DNA of 64,000 nucleotides from Mariniblastus sp. (GTDB lineage Bacteria; Planctomycetota; Planctomycetia; Pirellulales; Pirellulaceae). This document shows positions 46,234 to 55,538 of this stretch, piece by piece. The number at the start of each line of letters is the position of its first letter. The first letter of the stretch is position 1. Both the position numbers and the translations under genes were made by a program. Under the pieces are notes generated by a model, which did not search any database, was not told where the DNA came from, and saw only the letters and a list, made by a program, of their open reading frames with translations. The stretch is from positions 107,737 through 171,736 of the forward strand of contig JAKVBG010000005.1 of NCBI GenBank assembly GCA_022447605.1, read 5' to 3'.

Positions 46234-47514
46234 CTACTGAAAGCGAAGCAGTGCGTATTTTTTCTTGCCCCGGCGGAGTACGATCATTGTTTCACTGGCC
46301 AGGTCGCTTCGCTGCAAGGTCGCTTCCAGGTCGGAGATACGTCGGTTGTTGACATAAGCTCCACCTTCCTTGATCGTCCGACGACCTTCCCCCTTGCTCT
46401 TGCAGAGGCCTGAGTCGGCCAGCGCATCGATCAGCGAGTAACCCGGCTCCTGCAACTGGTCAAAACCGACCGTCAAACTGGGAACATCGGAGAAGATCTG
46501 TCCCAACTCGCCATCGGACAGGTCCTGGATTTCGGCACCAAAGAAGATCTCGGTTGCCTGCCGGGCCTTGGCCAGGCCCGGTTCCCCATGGATCATCAAG
46601 GTGATCGACTCAGCCAACCGCTTCTGGCTTTCACGCAGGTGGGGCGACTCCTGACGTGACTGATCCAGGGCCTCGATCTCCTGGGGGTCCAATTCGGTCA
46701 GGAACCGGAGACACTTGCCAGCGTCCTCATCGGCAATATTCAACCAGTATTGGTAGAATGTGTAAGGACTGGTCCGTTCGGCCGAAAGCCAGATCGCGCC
46801 CGACTCGGTCTTACCCATCTTGGCCCCGTCGGCCTTGGTGAGCAGCGGGCAAGTCAATCCGTATAACTGGACACCGTGCATGCGCCGCGCCAAGTCGATC
46901 CCGGCAGTCACGTTGCCCCACTGGTCGCTGCCCCCAATCTGCAATTCGCATCCATACTCCCGGTTCAAATGGGCAAAATCGTAAGCCTGCAGGAGCATGT
47001 AACTAAACTCGGTATAACTCAAACCGGCTTCACTGGTCAGACGGCTCTTGATCGAGTCTTTGGCCAGCATGACGTTGACGGGGAAATTTTTGCCCACATC
47101 CCTCAGGAACTCCACGTAGCTGAACTGGCCCATCCAGTCGTTGTTGTTGACAAGGATGGCCGAAGTATCGCCGCACTCAAAATCGAGCAGCCGCCGCATT
47201 TGTGACTCGATCCCTTGCAGGTTCTCCGATAATTGGCCAGCGGAAAGGAGATTTCGTTCAGCACTCTTGCCACTCGGATCGCCAATCATCCCGGTCGCAC
47301 CTCCCGCAATGGCGATCGGTCGATGACCCGACTTCTGGAAACGGCGAAGCATCATCAGCGGCAAAAGGCTACCGACGTGCAGGCTGTTGGAGGTCGGGTC
47401 AAAGCCGGCATAAACCGTCCGACTCGCCGAATTCAACCAGGCTGGAAGCTGGTCGTCGGCCGTCGTTTGGTGAATCAGCCCCCGCCACGTAAGGTCGGAA
47501 AAAATGTCGTTCAT
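46234..47514 (-). CDS. tyrS: Tyrosyl-tRNA synthetase
   Basis: The 426-residue class Ic synthetase charges tRNA-Tyr. Seen are YAGFDPTSNSLHVGSLLPL with the HIGH-equivalent, GGATGMIGDPSGKSAER, QIGGSDQWGN, and the KMSKS-equivalent KMGKTESGAIW. A C-terminal S4-like RNA-binding domain (ALADSGLCKSKGEGRRTI, VNNRRISDL) completes it. Length is normal. It is divergent from a sugar ABC transporter cluster. Identity is secure. Confidence 0.97.
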   Translation of the reverse strand: MNDIFSDLTWRGLIHQTTADDQLPAWLNSASRTVYAGFDPTSNSLHVGSLLPLMMLRRFQKSGHRPIAIAGGATGMIGDPSGKSAERNLLSAGQLSENLQGIESQMRRLLDFECGDTSAILVNNNDWMGQFSYVEFLRDVGKNFPVNVMLAKDSIKSRLTSEAGLSYTEFSYMLLQAYDFAHLNREYGCELQIGGSDQWGNVTAGIDLARRMHGVQLYGLTCPLLTKADGAKMGKTESGAIWLSAERTSPYTFYQYWLNIADEDAGKCLRFLTELDPQEIEALDQSRQESPHLRESQKRLAESITLMIHGEPGLAKARQATEIFFGAEIQDLSDGELGQIFSDVPSLTVGFDQLQEPGYSLIDALADSGLCKSKGEGRRTIKEGGAYVNNRRISDLEATLQRSDLASETMIVLRRGKKKYALLRFQ

Positions 47515-47777
47515 GACTTTCCAGAATTGACAGTTGAAATGTGCAATCGGTTAGCTCCATCCTACCGCACCCGGGCTGTCTACGGGGAGGGCAGGTGGGT
47601 AAACCGCATCGGCACCGCTGGGTGAACGTGGCATCGCGCTCGCTCCGCTTCAACGGAAATACCGGGAAACGGGCTGATCCGGTGGCATACTTGGTATCTG
47701 TAGCACAATCGTTGAAAATAAATCGGAGCGAGTCCAGCACTGGACGGCAAATTGGCCCCCCCTCACAAAATTTCGCG

Positions 47778-48755
47778 ATGTCCGGAAAACGATTGCCACC
47801 CACTGAAACGGCTGCCGGCTGGCTTTTCTGTTTGCCCTGGATCATCGGATTCCTGGCCCTGTTTGTTTGGCCGTTTTTTGCATCTGCCTGGTGGAGCTTC
47901 TGCCAGTACGACATGGTCAACCCGCCACGTTGGGTGGGCGGAAGTAATTACGGCCGGCTGGCAAGTGACCTGGTCACGCAGCAGGGATTTGGCCAGGCAC
48001 TGACCAACACGCTTTATTACTCTCTGCTCTCGGTTCCATTGTCGGTCATCCTCGGGGTCCTGCTGGCCGTTCTGCTCTCCGCCCCACTGCGCGGGCAGGC
48101 CATTTACCGCACACTCGTTTTCCTCCCCTCAGTCATCCCGGTCGTGGCGGCCAGTATCCTCTGGCTCTGGCTGCTGAACCCGGAGAGTGGCATGGTTAAC
48201 TACCTCCTCTCCTGGGTCGGGGTTCCCCCGCAAAACTGGTTGAACCAGGCTCGGCCGGCGATCAGCATGGAAACGATGGAAATGATTCGTCAAGGCGGAA
48301 TGGTCAGTTCCTTCAAACTGTTTGGCAGCAAGGACGCCCTGGTCCTGATGTCCCTCTGGGGCGTCGGCAATTTCGTCGTGATCTATCTGGCCGCCATTAG
48401 CGATATCCCCCGCTCGCTGTACGAAGCGGCCGAAATGGACGGTGCCAGCCCGGGCCGAAAACTGCTCCACGTCACGCTTCCCATGCTGTCCCCGATCATC
48501 TTTTTTAATCTGGTCATGGGATTGATCCGCAGCGTCCAGACATTTACGTCCATCTATATCCTGAGCGAAGGGACGGGTGCCCCGGCCGGTTCCCTGAAAT
48601 TGATTTCACTGGAGTTGTTCCTGTCCGCCTTCAGTGACCTCGAAATGGGTTACGCCTCGGCCATGGCACTGCTACTGTTTATCGGCCTGGCGTTGGCCAC
48701 GTTGCTGCTGTTCCGAACATCCCGTTACTGGGTTCATTACAGGATGGTGGCATGA
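47778..48755 (+). CDS. Sugar ABC transporter permease, MalF type
   Basis: The 325-residue permease starts at the ATG at 47778 (MSGKRLPPTETAAGWLF); the frame extends to 47541 but that part is unlike a membrane protein start. About six hydrophobic spans are visible, and the cytoplasmic EAA loop reads EAAEMDGASPGRKLLHVTLP, the contact site for the ATPase. It belongs to the carbohydrate uptake (CUT1) class. Its stop overlaps the next gene by ATGA. The sugar is unknown. Confidence 0.9.
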   Translation: MSGKRLPPTETAAGWLFCLPWIIGFLALFVWPFFASAWWSFCQYDMVNPPRWVGGSNYGRLASDLVTQQGFGQALTNTLYYSLLSVPLSVILGVLLAVLLSAPLRGQAIYRTLVFLPSVIPVVAASILWLWLLNPESGMVNYLLSWVGVPPQNWLNQARPAISMETMEMIRQGGMVSSFKLFGSKDALVLMSLWGVGNFVVIYLAAISDIPRSLYEAAEMDGASPGRKLLHVTLPMLSPIIFFNLVMGLIRSVQTFTSIYILSEGTGAPAGSLKLISLELFLSAFSDLEMGYASAMALLLFIGLALATLLLFRTSRYWVHYRMVA

Positions 48756-50125
48756 ACGGGTTACGAATCCTGACAAGCTGGCTGGCACTAACCTGCCTGG
48801 TCGCCTTAACCGTGGCAGGTTGGCAGTCAAGAATCACAAACCGCCCCTCCCAGACGCGGCAGGAAGTCCTGTTTTGGCACTTCTGGGGAGGTCGCGATCG
48901 GGCCGTGGTCGACGATGTGGTGCACCGTTTTAACGAATCTCAGGACCAGTTTCACGTCCGCGCGATCGCCATGCCCGGCAACAACCTCCAAGCCAAGCTG
49001 TTCCTCTCGGTCACCGGCGGCGATCCACCTGACCTGGTCAACCAAGACGACCCGGTACTTGCCGATTGGGCCAAACGCGGGGTGATCCAACCGATCGCGT
49101 CGGTGGCAACCCGCGGGCAGATCAACCGGTTGGACGACTGGATGTTCGAGTCCGCCCGCCGTTTGTCCAAGGTGGGATCAGATTATTATGGAGTCTGTAA
49201 CGGTTTGGACATTCGCGCGCTGTACTACAACAAGACGCTGCTGGACCAGCACGGCTTGGAACCACCAGGGACCCTGGAGCAACTCGACCGGATTGCCGAT
49301 CGGATCACCCCGGACGCTGCGGCGGCCTCGGGGGGCCATTATGCGTACTTGCCTGATTCCCGGCGACTATGGGCCTGGGGCTATGTCTTTGGAGGTCGAT
49401 TCTACGACCCGCAAACCGGCCAGGTCGAAGTCGATTCGGGCCCGATCCAGGAAGCGACCCGCTGGATGGCGAGTTACAGTCAGCGGTATGGAGCGGATAA
49501 CGTCGCCGCTTTTCGTCAGGGTGACCAATCGTTACCGGGCAAGACGTTTCCCCTGTTACCGACCGAATCCGATTCGCTGGTCGGTCGGTACGGCCTGATC
49601 ATGGATGGCCAGTGGCGAACGCGTGACCTTTTGGATTTCCAAAACGAAAGGCGGCAGCTCAGCCTGCCCTCGCCCGAGTTCGGTGTCTGCCCTCTCCCGC
49701 CTCCTCCCGGCGGACGCTCCCGGGCAGGCTGGGTCAATGGAAATTTCTTTGTCGTTCCGACCGGCGCGAAATGCCCTGAAGGGGCCTGGGAGTTTATCCA
49801 GTTCTGGATCGGGTTGGAGCACCCGGAGGCAGCTGCTCAAACGTGTGCGGCGGGCGGATGGATCCCGGTCTCACAACAGGTAGTCGAGACAACCGAGTTT
49901 CAAGCGTACCTGGTCCAGAACCCGTTGTTCGGCCAATTCGTGAACCTGGCCGGAAGCCCTAACCAGTTCCCGGTACCGTCCGTACCAGGAGCCGCCATGT
50001 TCAAGCGGACAGTAGAGTCAGCGGCCTACCAGGCCATGAGTTACCCGGATCGCCCTGTCGGCCCGATCCTCCGCCAGGCGAACCAGCGAATCCAGCAACA
50101 GTTGCAAAGGGCCGGCGCAGAATGA
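48752..50125 (+). CDS. Sugar ABC transporter substrate-binding protein
   Basis: The 457-residue family 1 solute-binding protein has a hydrophobic N-terminus (LTSWLALTCLVALTVAG) without a lipobox cysteine at the expected position, so it is secreted or membrane-anchored rather than a lipoprotein. The domain has LFWHFWGGRDRAVVDDVV, TGGDPPDLVNQD, ALYYNKTLL and GNFFVVPTGAK. It lies between the two permeases, with ATGA overlaps at both ends. Usually this gene comes first. The ligand cannot be read from sequence; sugar or sugar oligomer is expected. Confidence 0.9.
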   Translation: MNGLRILTSWLALTCLVALTVAGWQSRITNRPSQTRQEVLFWHFWGGRDRAVVDDVVHRFNESQDQFHVRAIAMPGNNLQAKLFLSVTGGDPPDLVNQDDPVLADWAKRGVIQPIASVATRGQINRLDDWMFESARRLSKVGSDYYGVCNGLDIRALYYNKTLLDQHGLEPPGTLEQLDRIADRITPDAAAASGGHYAYLPDSRRLWAWGYVFGGRFYDPQTGQVEVDSGPIQEATRWMASYSQRYGADNVAAFRQGDQSLPGKTFPLLPTESDSLVGRYGLIMDGQWRTRDLLDFQNERRQLSLPSPEFGVCPLPPPPGGRSRAGWVNGNFFVVPTGAKCPEGAWEFIQFWIGLEHPEAAAQTCAAGGWIPVSQQVVETTEFQAYLVQNPLFGQFVNLAGSPNQFPVPSVPGAAMFKRTVESAAYQAMSYPDRPVGPILRQANQRIQQQLQRAGAE

Positions 50126-50949
50126 AACGACAACGGGCAAAAAAAAGCTTGATGTACCTGCTGGTCTGGTTCACCGTAGCTCTGTTTTCTCTCCCCCTGC
50201 TGGTCATGGTCAGTGGCTCTCTGAAAACGAGCGGCCAATTGACCCGGGACCCGTACGGTTTATGGCCCGACGGATGGAACTGGGGCAACTACCCGGAAGC
50301 CCTGGCCAGCCTGCCGTTCCTGGTTTACCTGTCCAACACGCTCTTGCTCTGTGCCGGCTGCGTGATCGGGACGACGCTCTCCTGTGCGCTGGCCGCCTAT
50401 GGTCTTTCACGGGTCAACTGGTCGGGTCGCCGCTGGATGTTCGGATTGGTGATTGCCACCATGTTGCTGCCCTGGCACATCACGATGATCCCCCGCTTTG
50501 TACTGATCAGCGAACTGGGCCTCTACAATTCACTTTGGGCGATCGTGTTGCCGACGTTCCTGGGTGATGCGTTCTTCATTTTCCTGCTCCGACAGTTTTT
50601 CATGACCATCCCGGAATCCCTGCTGGATGCCGGCCGAATGGATGGACTCTCGCCATGGGGTCTATTTTGGAAGGTCGTCATCCCTTTGTCCAAACCGGCA
50701 CTCGCCACGGTGGCCCTGTTCCAATTTGTGACGACCTGGAATGATTTCGGCGGACCATTGCTTTACCTGAGCGATCCGCAGAAATTCCCCTTGGCTTACG
50801 GGCTGGAACGATTTGTCAGCGCTTATGGCGACCAGACCAACCTTTTGTTGGCCGCCGCAACCCTGTTCACGTTGCCGATGATCCTGATTTTCTTTCTGGC
50901 CCAAAAGACGTTTATCCAGGGGATTTCCACGACTGGCATCAAAGGATGA
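50122..50949 (+). CDS. Sugar ABC transporter permease, MalG type
   Basis: The 275-residue permease has about six spans, starting SLMYLLVWFTVALFSLPLL, and the EAA loop DAGRMDGLSPWGLFWKVVIP. A conserved PWHITMIP segment and a final FLAQKTFIQGISTTGIKG complete the MalG/LacG type. It pairs with the upstream permease through an ATGA overlap. No ATPase gene follows; a shared MsmK/UgpC-like ATPase from elsewhere is the likely partner. Confidence 0.92.
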   Translation: MKRQRAKKSLMYLLVWFTVALFSLPLLVMVSGSLKTSGQLTRDPYGLWPDGWNWGNYPEALASLPFLVYLSNTLLLCAGCVIGTTLSCALAAYGLSRVNWSGRRWMFGLVIATMLLPWHITMIPRFVLISELGLYNSLWAIVLPTFLGDAFFIFLLRQFFMTIPESLLDAGRMDGLSPWGLFWKVVIPLSKPALATVALFQFVTTWNDFGGPLLYLSDPQKFPLAYGLERFVSAYGDQTNLLLAAATLFTLPMILIFFLAQKTFIQGISTTGIKG

Positions 50950-50959
50950 TCCTGGCAGG

Positions 50960-50979
50960 CGACCGCATTTTTTCGGTCG
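50960..50979 (+). promoter_or_regulatory. Hairpin after the transporter operon
   Basis: CGACCG at 50960-50965 pairs with CGGTCG at 50974-50979 around a T-rich loop. There is no following T-run, so its role as terminator is uncertain. The rest of the 217-bp gap before aspartokinase shows no lysine-riboswitch-like structure to my eye. Confidence 0.3.
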
Positions 50980-51166
50980 TAATGATCAAGCCGACCGGAA
51001 TGACCCTCTCTCAGATTTTTCCCATTGAATGGAGGCTCTCAGCCGGAAATCCGGGTTACCTTGGACGAGGGAGGGGACACTGGACGCGGCGGGGTGACTG
51101 TCCGGTTTCTTCCCGGGCCAATTCAACCTACATTCTAATTGTTGCAAACTGTTCAGGGTGAAACCG

Positions 51167-52948
51167 ATGTCGTTGGTCGTTCAAAAATTTGGTGGTACGA
51201 GTGTTGCCGACTGCGAGAAGATCCTGTCGGCCGCGCGGAAGGCCGTTCGCGCCCACCAGGAGGGACACCAGGTCATCATGGTCGTCAGTGCCATGGGAAA
51301 AAATACCGACATGCTGGTCGAAATGGCCTCTCAAATCAGTGAATCCCCCCCGGCTCGGGAAATGGACATGCTGCTCTCTACGGGTGAGCAAGTCAGTGTG
51401 GCCCTGATGGCGATGGCGATCGATTCACTGGGATACCAGGCCGTCAGCCTGACCGGCTCCCAAATTGGCATCAAAACAGACAGCTCCCATACCAAGGCGA
51501 GAATCAAGAACATTTCCACCGAGCGAATCCTGTCGCTGTTGCACGCGGGGAACATCGTCATCGCGGCCGGGTTCCAGGGGATTGATGAGAACCTGAACAT
51601 CACCACGCTGGGACGTGGTGGTAGCGACACAACCGCTGTTGCCCTGGCCGCCGTGCTGCAGGCGGAGGCGTGCGAGATCTATACCGACGTCGACGGCGTC
51701 TACACGACCGACCCCAGAATCCTGCCCGAGGCGAGGTTGATTGACACGGTCAACTACGACGAAATGCTGGAACTGGCAAGCCTGGGAGCAGGGGTCATGC
51801 ATAGCCGAAGCATTGAATTCGGCAAGAAGTTCAATGTGGCAATCCGGGTCCGCAGCAGCCTCAGTGATGCCACCGGCTCGCTGATCATTGACCACGCCCA
51901 AACCCGCGAACTGCCCGTCAGCGGTGCCGCCCTGACACGGGACGAGGCGCGAATTTCCATCCGGGACGTCCCGGATGTGCCGGGAACCATCTACCAGTTG
52001 TTCCTGAAATTGTCGGAAGCCAAAATCACGGTCGATATGATTGTCCAGAACGTTTCTGATGACGGGACCGCCGATATTTCCTTTACGGTTCCCCGTGACG
52101 AGTCGGACGAGACGTTGCAGGCGTTGCTGCCCGTGGTCAACCGGCTCGGTGGCCGGATGGGCAAGACGGACACGGAAGTTTCCAAAGTGTCGGTCGTCGG
52201 CATGGGAATGGCCACCCAGGTCGGGGTTGCCAACCGGATGTTTCGGGCCTTGGCCAATGCCAATGTCAGCATGCAGATGATCACGACCAGCGAAATCAAG
52301 ATTTCAGCGCTGGTCAGCCGCGACCAGGCGCTGTCAGCTCTGAGAACCGTCCACGCCGAGTTCGGCCTGGATACCGGGGCCACCGACACTCCTTCGTTCT
52401 CCTACGAGCCGACCCCGCAGGCCCAGATCGACGCGGCGGATGTCGTGGAACGCCTGCAGAAAACAGGAATGGAATCGTTGACCATCGACGACATTGTACT
52501 GGACGATAATCAATCAAGAGTCACGCTGACAGGAGTCCCCAATCAGCCAGGAATCGCAGCCGCTGTATTTGACCGCGTTGCGGAGAACGGTATTTTCGTG
52601 GACATGATCGTTCAGAGCTATGCGGATGATCGGAATGCCGATATCAGTTTTACGGTGCCAACCGATCAGTTTGAGACTTGTCTCGCCGTGGCTACCCAGA
52701 TCAAGGAAGAATTCGGTTGCGACGGACTGAACCACAAACGGCGGATTGCCAAGCTGACCGTATCCGGGATCGGCCTCAGAAGTCACACCGGAGTGGCCGT
52801 CGAAATGTTCCAGGCCTTACAGGAAGCGAAGATCAATGTCGACATGATCAACACCAGTGAAGTCCGTGTGAACGTGGTCGTCGACGGAGAACAGGGCCAG
52901 GCAGGACTGCAGTGCCTGAAACAGCAATTTGAAAGCGCAATGCGGTAA
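51167..52948 (+). CDS. lysC: Aspartokinase with four ACT domains
   Basis: The 593-residue protein phosphorylates aspartate, first step to Lys, Thr, Met and diaminopimelate. The ATG at 51167 is preferred to a GTG at 51158; AGGGTG lies before it. The kinase domain has VVQKFGGTSVADCEKI, TTLGRGGSDTTAVALAA and YTDVDGVYTTDPRI. Two tandem pairs of ACT domains follow (about 260-395 and 430-590), seen as the near-repeated VPGTIYQLFLKLSEAKI and QPGIAAAVFDRVAENGI. Four-ACT forms are known from cyanobacteria. Allosteric control by end products is therefore likely. Identity is secure. Confidence 0.95.
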   Translation: MSLVVQKFGGTSVADCEKILSAARKAVRAHQEGHQVIMVVSAMGKNTDMLVEMASQISESPPAREMDMLLSTGEQVSVALMAMAIDSLGYQAVSLTGSQIGIKTDSSHTKARIKNISTERILSLLHAGNIVIAAGFQGIDENLNITTLGRGGSDTTAVALAAVLQAEACEIYTDVDGVYTTDPRILPEARLIDTVNYDEMLELASLGAGVMHSRSIEFGKKFNVAIRVRSSLSDATGSLIIDHAQTRELPVSGAALTRDEARISIRDVPDVPGTIYQLFLKLSEAKITVDMIVQNVSDDGTADISFTVPRDESDETLQALLPVVNRLGGRMGKTDTEVSKVSVVGMGMATQVGVANRMFRALANANVSMQMITTSEIKISALVSRDQALSALRTVHAEFGLDTGATDTPSFSYEPTPQAQIDAADVVERLQKTGMESLTIDDIVLDDNQSRVTLTGVPNQPGIAAAVFDRVAENGIFVDMIVQSYADDRNADISFTVPTDQFETCLAVATQIKEEFGCDGLNHKRRIAKLTVSGIGLRSHTGVAVEMFQALQEAKINVDMINTSEVRVNVVVDGEQGQAGLQCLKQQFESAMR

Positions 52949-53056
52949 ACGGCCACCTTGACCGACATCAAGGCTGAACACAGGTTTTCAGACGAAGACC
53001 GAAATCGCGGACCAGGCAAAAAATGGCCCGCGACCCTCGAAAAGAACAGGCTCGTC

Positions 53057-54016
53057 TTAACGCCGGCGGCGAATCAGGCCAAAACCAGCGATCACGGCAA
53101 TCATCGCCAAGCTGCCCGGTTCCGGAACGGCAGAAATCGAAGCAGCTCGGATACTCAACCAATCCGGGTAGCCACCCCAAGTCTTGGGAGGTCGTCGTCC
53201 ACTCCTGATCGGATTATCCTGCTCACCATTGTTGATACCATCCACGACGAACCAGAGATCAGCAAAACTGCCGAAGGTTGAGCCACTGACAAACTGCTGG
53301 GCCGGCAGCAGAGCTCCCAGCATCAGTTCCGCGCGCCCCGTGGTGGTGGTCTGGTTGAAGAAAGGATCATCGTCGTCCCAGTGGGATAACGCTGTCCCAC
53401 CGCCACCATCCTGCTCAAGCGGGATAAAGGTTGCGCTGGTAACGCCAGACTCCTGGCGGTATTTTTCCATGGCATGGCCGTCATAACGGTATTGCGTGAC
53501 ATCATCCGCATCGGCCCAGGTCACATCGTTCTGCTCCCACAGTGATCCGAAACCGAGTGCGTGAGCCATTTCGTGCATCACGACATCGACCAGATCACCA
53601 CTGGTTTGCAGACCTGGCAGGTCGGCAATATCGAAGTTCATGATCCCGGCCTGCGATATGGAAATCGACCGGCGGGTACCAAACTTGTCAACAGCTCCCC
53701 CGGCAAAATCAACCGTACGTGTCGGAGCAGCCGAACCGAGGATGCCACCTGCACCATCAATAAAGGGTGTTGTGGCAACGATATTGATATCACCAAGCTG
53801 TCGCCGGACGAACCTGGGAAGCAATCGAGAGTAACCAATGATATGTTTGTCCCAGAATGCTTCCGCCTGGTCGAAGGCAAAACGATACTGGGGGGCAACG
53901 CCGGAAGTATCAACGTTGATAATATCTTCAGACTTAGCCGTTGAAGTGGCACAGAGTGATAGCACGAGGGCTACCAGCAGAGCCTTGGCTCCCACGAGTG
54001 ACGGGTGGAAATGCAT
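53057..54016 (-). CDS. Secreted metalloprotease-like protein with PEP-CTERM tail
   Basis: The 319-residue protein starts at the ATG at 54016, preceded by AAGGAG 9-10 nt upstream. It has a signal peptide (ending near STAKSED), a metzincin-type zinc site VVMHEMAHALGFGSLW, and a C-terminal sorting tail of the PEP-CTERM kind: VPEPG, a hydrophobic helix and RRRR. Such tails are processed by an exosortase at the inner membrane, and the protein is delivered to the surface or extracellular matrix. NTTTGRAELMLGALLP is a conserved-looking block. Protease activity is inferred from HExxHxxG only. Confidence 0.87.
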   Translation of the reverse strand: MHFHPSLVGAKALLVALVLSLCATSTAKSEDIINVDTSGVAPQYRFAFDQAEAFWDKHIIGYSRLLPRFVRRQLGDINIVATTPFIDGAGGILGSAAPTRTVDFAGGAVDKFGTRRSISISQAGIMNFDIADLPGLQTSGDLVDVVMHEMAHALGFGSLWEQNDVTWADADDVTQYRYDGHAMEKYRQESGVTSATFIPLEQDGGGGTALSHWDDDDPFFNQTTTTGRAELMLGALLPAQQFVSGSTFGSFADLWFVVDGINNGEQDNPIRSGRRPPKTWGGYPDWLSIRAASISAVPEPGSLAMIAVIAGFGLIRRRR

Positions 54017-54381
54017 CGATGTTTCTCCTTGTCGAGCTGATGTCGCACCTATTTCGGAACAATCCACTGCCCCGGCCCATACGACCGCCGAGCCGAATAT
54101 CAATAATCAGGCACAATATCGCTGTCCAAACTAATCAGCTGATAGTTGAATTGCAACGATTTATCTGCCGATAAAACCCCCACAGCCGATAAATTCTATT
54201 ATTTCAGGACAAAACCCGGCTGTTTGGGGCTGATTTTTGTGAAATACCGTAATGTTCGTCAAATTTTGACTTTCTTATTCAACCCGTACAAACCAAACGC
54301 CCGATAAGTTCACCAACACACGCTCTCTCGGGGTTTTCGGAGAGTTATTTTGCACGCTGAATTCAGCAGGACTAAAACGCG
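54017..54381. other. Divergent intergenic region, protease/barrel genes
   Basis: The 365 bp are AT-rich. GCCGATAAA occurs twice about 20 bp apart (near 54165-54192). ACAGCCG and CGGCTGT form a distant inverted repeat. Weak TTGACT near 54274 could serve the barrel gene. No gene is seen. Confidence 0.4.
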
Positions 54382-55425
54382 ATGGCAATTAAAAACCTGA
54401 TCACGATCGGTGCTTTGTTTGGTTTATGTTTGAGTGCAAACGTGGCGGTTGGACAAATCAATGTCCCCGGCCCCGTTTTTCGCTACCAACAGGTTGAGAC
54501 TACCGAATCAACGCGACCCTTCGCAACACCAGGCATCTTCAATTACGACGCACAGATGTTTGCACCGCTTCAGTTTCCCATGACTCCAGGTCAAGAACTG
54601 GGACCGAGAACTGGCTTCTTCGCTTCGATGGATCGCTTGTATGTGAACATGTCGCGAGCAAAAATTGCGGACAACAACAGTAACGATGTGCCAACCGGCA
54701 CTAATTACATGTGGGGCAACCGCTACAACGTCGGCTGGATGACAGAAGCCGAAGACGGTTGGTCCTTTGAATACTCCCAAAGCGAGGGATCATTCTTCTC
54801 CTCCGGGCAAGACATCCTCGTGGGCAACCCGATGCTGACGTCAACCCGCTTTGCCAATGTCGAAATCAATAAGGTATTTCGCCAGCGTCTGAAGCGGGGC
54901 GGATGGTTAGAGCCATATCTCGGCTTCCGCTTTGTCAACCTGAGTGATAAAACCATCGAAGATGTCTCTCCCATCGCACCGGACGTGTCGCTCCGATTCA
55001 AACAGAACGTCACCAACAACCTGTTCGGGGTGAACGTCGGCGGATCTTATATCAACCGACGCGGGCGATACCGCAACGAGTTTGATGTTGCCGTGGCAGT
55101 GACATACAACAACCAGAATTACTTTGCAACGGACCTGACCTTCTCCCCAACCGGGAACACAGTTCTGGAGAGCTACTATACGGGCAACGCATTCGTACCC
55201 GTCCTGGATCTCAACTACGAACTGGCCTATAGCCTGACCCGCGACTTCGGACTTCGGGGAGGCGTTCAGTTCATGTGGCTGTGGGATGGAATGGCTCGAG
55301 CCAACACGTTGACTCAAAACCAGAATCCGAACTCCGACTTCTCTTCAACCCTTGGCGAACCCGGGATCTTTGATCAAGGTGTCATCGCCGCCGGTTTCAG
55401 CTTCGGTTTCGAATGGAAACATTAA
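54382..55425 (+). CDS. Outer-membrane beta-barrel protein, planctomycete type
   Basis: The 347-residue protein has a signal peptide (about 1-24, LITIGALFGLCLSANVAVGQ). The mature part alternates short hydrophobic strands and polar turns, for example RTGFFASMDRLYVNMS, NRYNVGWMTEAEDGWSFEYS, EPYLGFRFVNLSD, LFGVNVGGSYINRRGRYRNEFDVAV, and ends with AAGFSFGFEWKH, an aromatic residue near the C-terminus as in porin-like barrels. I recognise this as a planctomycete barrel family without an assigned substrate. A bidirectional terminator follows. Confidence 0.82.
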   Translation: MAIKNLITIGALFGLCLSANVAVGQINVPGPVFRYQQVETTESTRPFATPGIFNYDAQMFAPLQFPMTPGQELGPRTGFFASMDRLYVNMSRAKIADNNSNDVPTGTNYMWGNRYNVGWMTEAEDGWSFEYSQSEGSFFSSGQDILVGNPMLTSTRFANVEINKVFRQRLKRGGWLEPYLGFRFVNLSDKTIEDVSPIAPDVSLRFKQNVTNNLFGVNVGGSYINRRGRYRNEFDVAVAVTYNNQNYFATDLTFSPTGNTVLESYYTGNAFVPVLDLNYELAYSLTRDFGLRGGVQFMWLWDGMARANTLTQNQNPNSDFSSTLGEPGIFDQGVIAAGFSFGFEWKH

Positions 55426-55465
55426 TCGGGAGCAGGCCACCCGACCGCCTTATCCTTTCATCATA

Positions 55466-55500
55466 AAAAAGATCGATGCCATTTGGGCATCGATCTTTTT
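55466..55500. terminator. Bidirectional intrinsic terminator
   Basis: AAAAAGATCGATGCC at 55466-55480 pairs perfectly with GGCATCGATCTTTTT at 55486-55500 over a 5-nt loop. A-run and T-run at the two ends suit both convergent genes (55425 and 55539). Confidence 0.95.
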
Positions 55501-55538
55501 GTTTGATGACATGACGGGTCGATCTGTGGATGGCATGA

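Noticed and set aside
50950..51166. Possible lysine riboswitch before aspartokinase
   Set aside because: The 217 bp show only one small hairpin and none of the expected multi-helix layout.
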